Below are positions 59,320-64,000 of a stretch of DNA of 64,000 bases, in pieces. Each line of letters opens with the position of its first letter. Positions within the stretch are counted from its first letter, which is position 1. The translations under genes were made by a program, and so were the position numbers. This stretch comes from Glandiceps talaboti (lineage: Eukaryota; Hemichordata; Enteropneusta; Spengelidae), in contig NC_135554.1 in NCBI RefSeq assembly GCF_964340395.1, forward strand, positions 9,793,975 to 9,857,974. The letters run 5' to 3'. The notes under the pieces were generated by a model. It ran no database searches. It worked only from the letters and a program-made list of their open reading frames with translations, and was not told the origin of the DNA.

Positions 59320-61690
59320 CAAGATGGCACTTTTAAGTAACATTGTATCACAAATGCTGTACTGAATGAAATTAATTATGGCAGTTGATATAATTGCGGA
59401 GTTTAAAGTTGCACATGCCATTACTATGATTGCTGGGGATTACATACATTAAAAGCCAATTAATCTCACTTCTTTTGACCCCAACATCAATTGGTTAACA
59501 TGTTGCTTGGAGTGTGGTGGTTGTGGTGGTTATGTTACTCTTGTCCCTATTTCATAATACAGCCACTAATGTGCACTCACTAAATTTGCACATCATCTTT
59601 CACTTAACAGGTTATCATTCTTACTATACCAAATGGATTATTGCAGTCTAGTACCAGACAGATCAACTAAGCCATGTCTGGGGTTATCTTTAAGTCTTTT
59701 TTACCTTAACATCTATGGCAAAGTAATAGTTTGTCTAACAATTTTCACAAGTAGACACCCTAGTTCACGTAGGTCCTCATCTTCAGGTCAAGTCCATGCA
59801 AAAAAGACAGTGGCCATGGCAGGGGATGAGGGTTTTACTAAATACCCCCCAAAAAATTTAGAGAATGGTTGCGCTTGTTTAAGGATACAGTAACAGGGGT
59901 TTTCACAAATTATAACATTTCTCAGAATTTACAATCAATGATTCCTAAACACCTACAAATGTATGTTCCCTCCTACATTATATAGCATCATATACCAGGT
60001 AGCCCACAAAATATTCAAGCCAGCATGGCTTTTAAAAAGAAATCTCAAATATTGAAACCCCAGTAGCTGTAGTCATTTTTCATTCTTTTTTTCGTTTGTT
60101 TGTCAAAAAACATTTATTTAAGAGGTGGGAGGGTGTGGCAGCTATACTTGAGGGAAGTCACTGGGAACAGTTTATACAATTCTTTTAATTGCTTACTAAT
60201 TATAGTGATGATACTGTATTTGAATTTTGATAAACAATCCTGAGCTGGGTGTGGACTTGTGGACAAATTATAAATACATGCTTCACATGGAAGTTGACAA
60301 TATGAGCAATAATTATGAAATAAAAGGTGTTCATTTTACAACTTCTGGTTCTTACAAAGACTATCTCTATGTGCTAGGTCACTCATTTAACTTGTGTCAT
60401 TGTTGATTCAAATGCAACATAGTCTTCCAAATGTCTTGGAGACATTACAGACTTGATTCTTACCAAAACAAGCTGACCAATCCTGAAAGTAACTGGTAGA
60501 TTTCTTCCTCGTCCTGTGCAAATTAACATTGTAGTGGATTGCAAAGAGTGTTCTTGGTGATGTAACTGGTAGTCTCGACTTCTTCCTCTTCTTGCACAAT
60601 ATTTACACCTTGTGGTGGATTGCAACAAGTGTTCTTGGTGATACTATGGTACATTGTAGTCTTGACTTCTTTCTCTTTCTGTACAATATTTACTCTGCTG
60701 TGGACTTTGACATGTTCTTGATGATGTATCCAAGTCTATGGATTGTAATTCTGTGGTAACTATATCTAATATTGGGCAAACATGTTGTTCACACTTAAGG
60801 TGCTCTGGTCAGGGGATGTTGATGCCTAAAAATCAAAAATCATTAACACCTATATATCAATAACTGAAAAAATTAGGACATAACAAGCCATGTACATGTA
60901 CATTCTAAAATAATGTGTACATTAAGGAAGACCATGTCAAAACCAGAAGGGCAGCAGACACCTATTTTGGCAGCTGTGGACCATTGGCAATGTATGAAAA
61001 CATAGTAATGGCAGCCTCCTGTTTTGTATGCATTTCTATTTTGAAGGCTGGTTGGTCATTTGACAGCTCATTTTAATTTGGTTTTGTTTTTAATCTGTAA
61101 AGAATACTGACAATCAAATCAAAACAAACTGCAGTAGAGAGCATTACAGGTGTTTCTCATAGAAACAATGTGCATTGATCACATAAAACTAGACAAAGAC
61201 TAGCACAGGTTTTTCAAGTAAGAAAGACATATCTCAGAATATAAGTAAAACAACAATCAGCTCTAAATACCTTCTCATATAGTTTTGTAACATATTTGAA
61301 TCCAGGCAGGCATCTATTGCACATTTTGATTTTGTTGTCCGAGTGGAAAGAGAAACATGTAGGTAATACATGTCATGGTCATGTTGATTCTATTCAATAC
61401 ATTGATTATCTGCAGATTACCATTCTATCTTGGACATTAGTTTATAAGTGATGAACATAATAGAGATCTTGTGAATGATCACTAATTAATCATCCAATAT
61501 CTTCAAAATATCATGCTGCCCAGTTGACGATTTACACAGGATGAACACTTTGCAAAACTGGGCCGAGAGTGAAAATAACTCACTTTGCAGGCAGCATTTT
61601 GTAACTCATCAACAGTGGTTTGTAAATAAAAAACAGTAGTCTGCAGAGCAGTATGCAATTACGAACAATACTTTGAGATTGATCATTTAA
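59320..61690. other. Intergenic DNA without a recognised gene
   Basis: A direct repeat of about 100-120 bp with GTGGATTGCAA and GTGTTCTTGGTGAT occurs at 60530-60710. It produces minus-strand ORFs with repeated HHQEH and LQSTT, which I do not accept as genes. Otherwise the stretch is AT-rich and featureless. Confidence 0.45.
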
Positions 61691-61724
61691 TGTGTTTGGA
61701 AGTTGACGTACTTGCTTCTGTTCA

Positions 61725-62100
61725 CATGGAGCAACACATGGAGGGCTGCATTGATAAACAAAACAAAGAAATGGCTACAAATGTTGCAAATATATCCATA
61801 CTCCATCCTTTGCATTGCAATGAGTACTTCTCACTTTTCAATGTAAAATCTATTTGCATTGACAAAAAATAAACAAGAAATTGACAAAAAAGAAGTGGTG
61901 AAATGAATATGAATTTCTCCAATCGTGGAGCACGTTATCTTGGGTGTGTCTGATGAAAGTTCATGCCATGAACATTGAGACAGATATATATATAGGAAAT
62001 ATGACATTATTGTTTCAATACATTGACAGTTGGCATTGATGACATGTTGGAAAGAGATGGCAATGTGACAAACTCTTTCACATTGAATCAGGCACATCAG
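61725..62100 (+). repeat. Left arm of a diverged inverted duplication
   Basis: It reads GGCTGCATTGATAAACAAAA, GTGTGTCTGATGAAAGTTCA and CATGAACATTGAGACAGAT, and is mirrored by 62900-63290. A 60-codon plus-strand frame crosses its start. Confidence 0.75.
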
Positions 62101-62559
62101 TTCATTTAACTTCCATAACTTTACCAGTATGGTTACCCCCTCAATGTATATGACCTGGCCTGACCGACAACATATCTGGATATCAAAGGCATCAGATTTT
62201 GATTGGTTTGAATAAACTTTTTTTCATTGAAGTTCAATGGTAGAAGTGAACAGAAGAACCAGACATCACAAAGGCCAAAAAAGAAAATGCAATGTACATT
62301 CTATGTTATTGGTGAGTTTAGACCAACCCGTATGGTGTATATAGTCACAGCACCCTCTAATCCAATTCAATACATCATTGATGTACAACAATATTTGTGA
62401 CCCATAAAACCAACCAACAAATAAGTGAACTTGACAAACAACCACTAACCAATAGACAACTAACCAACAAACTCAAAGGACCAATCACCTAACCAAACAA
62501 CTATAAACAAAATAATAAATGACAACCAACAGACAACCAACTAATGCAGACAACAAACC

Positions 62560-62617
62560 GACCGACTGACCAACCAACCAACCAACCAACCAACCGACCG
62601 ACCTACCGACCGACCGA
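62560..62617. repeat. (CCAA)n / (CCGA)n microsatellite
   Basis: AACCAACC run changing to ACCGACCG, in the spacer between the inverted arms. CAACCAAC-type strings extend leftward to about 62410. Confidence 0.9.
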
Positions 62618-62899
62618 ATGATGACAAATCCAACTAATAAACAAAATAACAAACCCATCAACAATACAAACCAGAGGGTGATGTGTTCATATAAACTGTG
62701 GGTTTGTCAGAACTTATTAATAAAACAGAATGTATTACATTTTCTTACTGGACTTCATGATGTTTGGTTCTTCTGTACACTTGCATCAAAAAAGGTTTAC
62801 CCAATGTGATCAATATCTGATGCATTCAATAACATATATTGTCATTCAGGCTGTGCCATAAAGACTGAGGGTTTGACCATACTGGTGAAGTTGCGGAAG

Positions 62900-63290
62900 G
62901 TGTTTGAAGTGCTGTGCACGATTCAGTGTGAAAGAGTTGATCATATATGTCTTCTTATTCCGATATGTCTTCAAAGGCAACTACCAAAGTATTGATCCAA
63001 TAATACCCTACATCCAATGTACATCTGTCTCTATGTTCATGCCATTAACTTTCATCTGACACACTCAAAATGATATGCTGCATGACTGGTGAAATTCACA
63101 TTCATATCATTGCATCTTTCTGGCCAATTCCATGTTCATTTGTTTTCAATGGAATCGATTTTGCAAAGAGAGGTAAAAGGTACCTGTCAAAATGAAAAGG
63201 ACAGAGGATGCGTAAATCTACCACATTTGTGGAAATTTCGTTGATTCTTTTATTGACATGCAGCCATCCAGGTGTTGCAAGATGCAAACT
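62900..63290 (-). repeat. Right arm of a diverged inverted duplication
   Basis: On the minus strand it reads GGCTGCATGTCAATAAAAGA, GTGTGTCAGATGAAAGTTAA and CATGAACATAGAGACAGATG, parallel to the left arm. The minus-strand frame from 63287 has WLHVNKRINEISTNVVDLRI, alignable with GCIDKQNKEMATNVANISI of the left arm. Confidence 0.75.
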
Positions 63291-63424
63291 GAACCGAATA
63301 ATAATTATACAATGAAATGTATATGCACATAAACAATTTCCAAAATATGAAATTTAAACATTGTCTATTGTTAGTTTTCATAGATATTTGCTTGTATTCC
63401 ATCGTAACAATTTAATAGTAGAAC

Positions 63425-63534
63425 TTATCTTGGTTGTCTCAAATCTTCACCTGCTTTCAGGTTGCTGTCAATTTTGTGAAAGATGTTTGAAATTTCTTGA
63501 TTTTCGGTCATTGGTGCATCCATATCCTTTTTAG
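63425..63534 (-). CDS. Candidate terminal exon of an unknown gene
   Basis: After acceptor TTTTCAG the frame reads (x)KKDMDAPMTENQEISNIFHK and then IDSNLKAGEDLRQPR before TAA at 63427-63425. It is 110 bp, entering in phase 1, with helix-like composition. ATTAAA follows almost at once. I do not recognise the family and found no upstream exon with a matching phase and good donor inside the window. Confidence 0.35.
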
Positions 63535-63649
63535 CTGAAAGGACAAACAAATTAAAAGATTAACATTAAAACAATAGGATATATACTCAAGATATATGCT
63601 CTTCTGTTGCATTCAAAGATAGACAATGACACAATAGGTGTATATTATT

Positions 63650-63850
63650 ATATAATATTCATATTTTCATAGATATCAAGTACGTGCTTGTGCCAGTTGT
63701 CGACAACTTTATTGTACTCAACGCTGCACACGGCACTTTGTTTAGTCCGGGCGCGGGAATTTTTTAAAAATGGAGGCAACTTGGACAAGCACATGTGAAG
63801 CCCACGCACTAAATTCTTATTTTTAACCTTGCTAGTTTGCACTGAAAAAA
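63650..63850 (-). promoter_or_regulatory. CpG-richer segment with an E2F-like site, or an exon
   Basis: GGGCGCGGGAATTTT at about 63748-63763 contains GGCGCGGGAA, a good match to E2F-type sites (TTSSCGC). CpG density rises locally. A 64-codon minus-strand frame after a TTTTTTCAG acceptor (63841 down to 63648) covers the same bases and could instead be an exon. I cannot decide between the two. Confidence 0.3.
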
Positions 63851-64000
63851 ACTACACACATGGGGGATTTACAGTAGTTATGCAAGAAAATAAATGGGAT
63901 AGAATTTTGCTGGCGTAAAGTTTGAACGAAACAATCGAAAATTCGGTACCAATTAACACCGTAATATTGCGTATACTGGTTACGCTACCATTGCCAAAAA

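Noticed and set aside
59633-59893. 86-codon plus-strand ORF starting MDYCSLVPDRST
   Set aside because: No splice sites in phase, no motif and no sign of conservation visible; it is kept out for lack of support.
60383-60720. Minus-strand ORF with CKYCARRGRSR and HHQEH repeats
   Set aside because: It looks like a zinc-knuckle at first sight, but the repeats come from DNA duplication, stops interrupt the upstream copies, and no complete Cys/His set occurs.

Overview
The window is animal nuclear DNA: AT-rich, intron-dominated and crowded with microsatellites, minisatellites and small transposons. The only convincing protein-coding gene is built from short exons with GT-AG borders in compatible phases. 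Repeat content, including the many TACATG-type strings, tRNA-related SINEs, TTAA-flanked MITEs and a LINE tail, suggests a marine invertebrate such as an amphioxus, hemichordate or mollusc. I cannot settle the species from sequence alone.

Left part (about 3.7-41.2 kb, minus strand): one gene spread over about 37 kb. Joining 14 exons by hand gives an uninterrupted 986-codon reading frame. It encodes two EH domains (residues about 7-97 and 108-182), a charged coiled coil (about 205-334), a short segment with DPF, DDPW, DDVW and DDLW motifs that resembles AP-2/clathrin adaptor ligands, and a long repetitive Pro/Gly/Asn/Asp-rich tail with a PPVPDR SH3-type ligand. This is an EPS15/intersectin-type endocytic scaffold. 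By eye EH1 is closest to EH2 of EPS15, as if the N-terminal EH domain of a three-EH protein were missing. Introns reach 17 kb and hold most of the repeats.

Middle (41.5-46.5 kb): a nested composite of inverted repeats. The outer arms carry minisatellites and the inner arms begin with a GGGGTGGACC-like end. It also holds a truncated ORF, AT microsatellites and a near-perfect palindrome.

Right part (46.5-64 kb): no gene I can name. It holds a roughly 4.5-kb array of a 27-bp minisatellite with 918-bp and 648-bp higher-order duplications, and a decayed LINE end split by another insertion. Beyond that come degenerate satellite with a TIR element inside it, a tandem repeat ending in a hairpin tail, a tRNA-derived SINE, a diverged inverted duplication (61.7-63.3 kb), and a possible terminal exon plus an E2F-like site at the right edge.

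The most unusual points are a 57-bp tandem triplication that copies the splice donor of the exon encoding the first half of EH2 while staying in frame, a small optional exon before the repeat tail, inverted repeats flanking coiled-coil and DPF exons, and the higher-order structure of the minisatellite. No prokaryote-like system, CRISPR array or defence locus is present.
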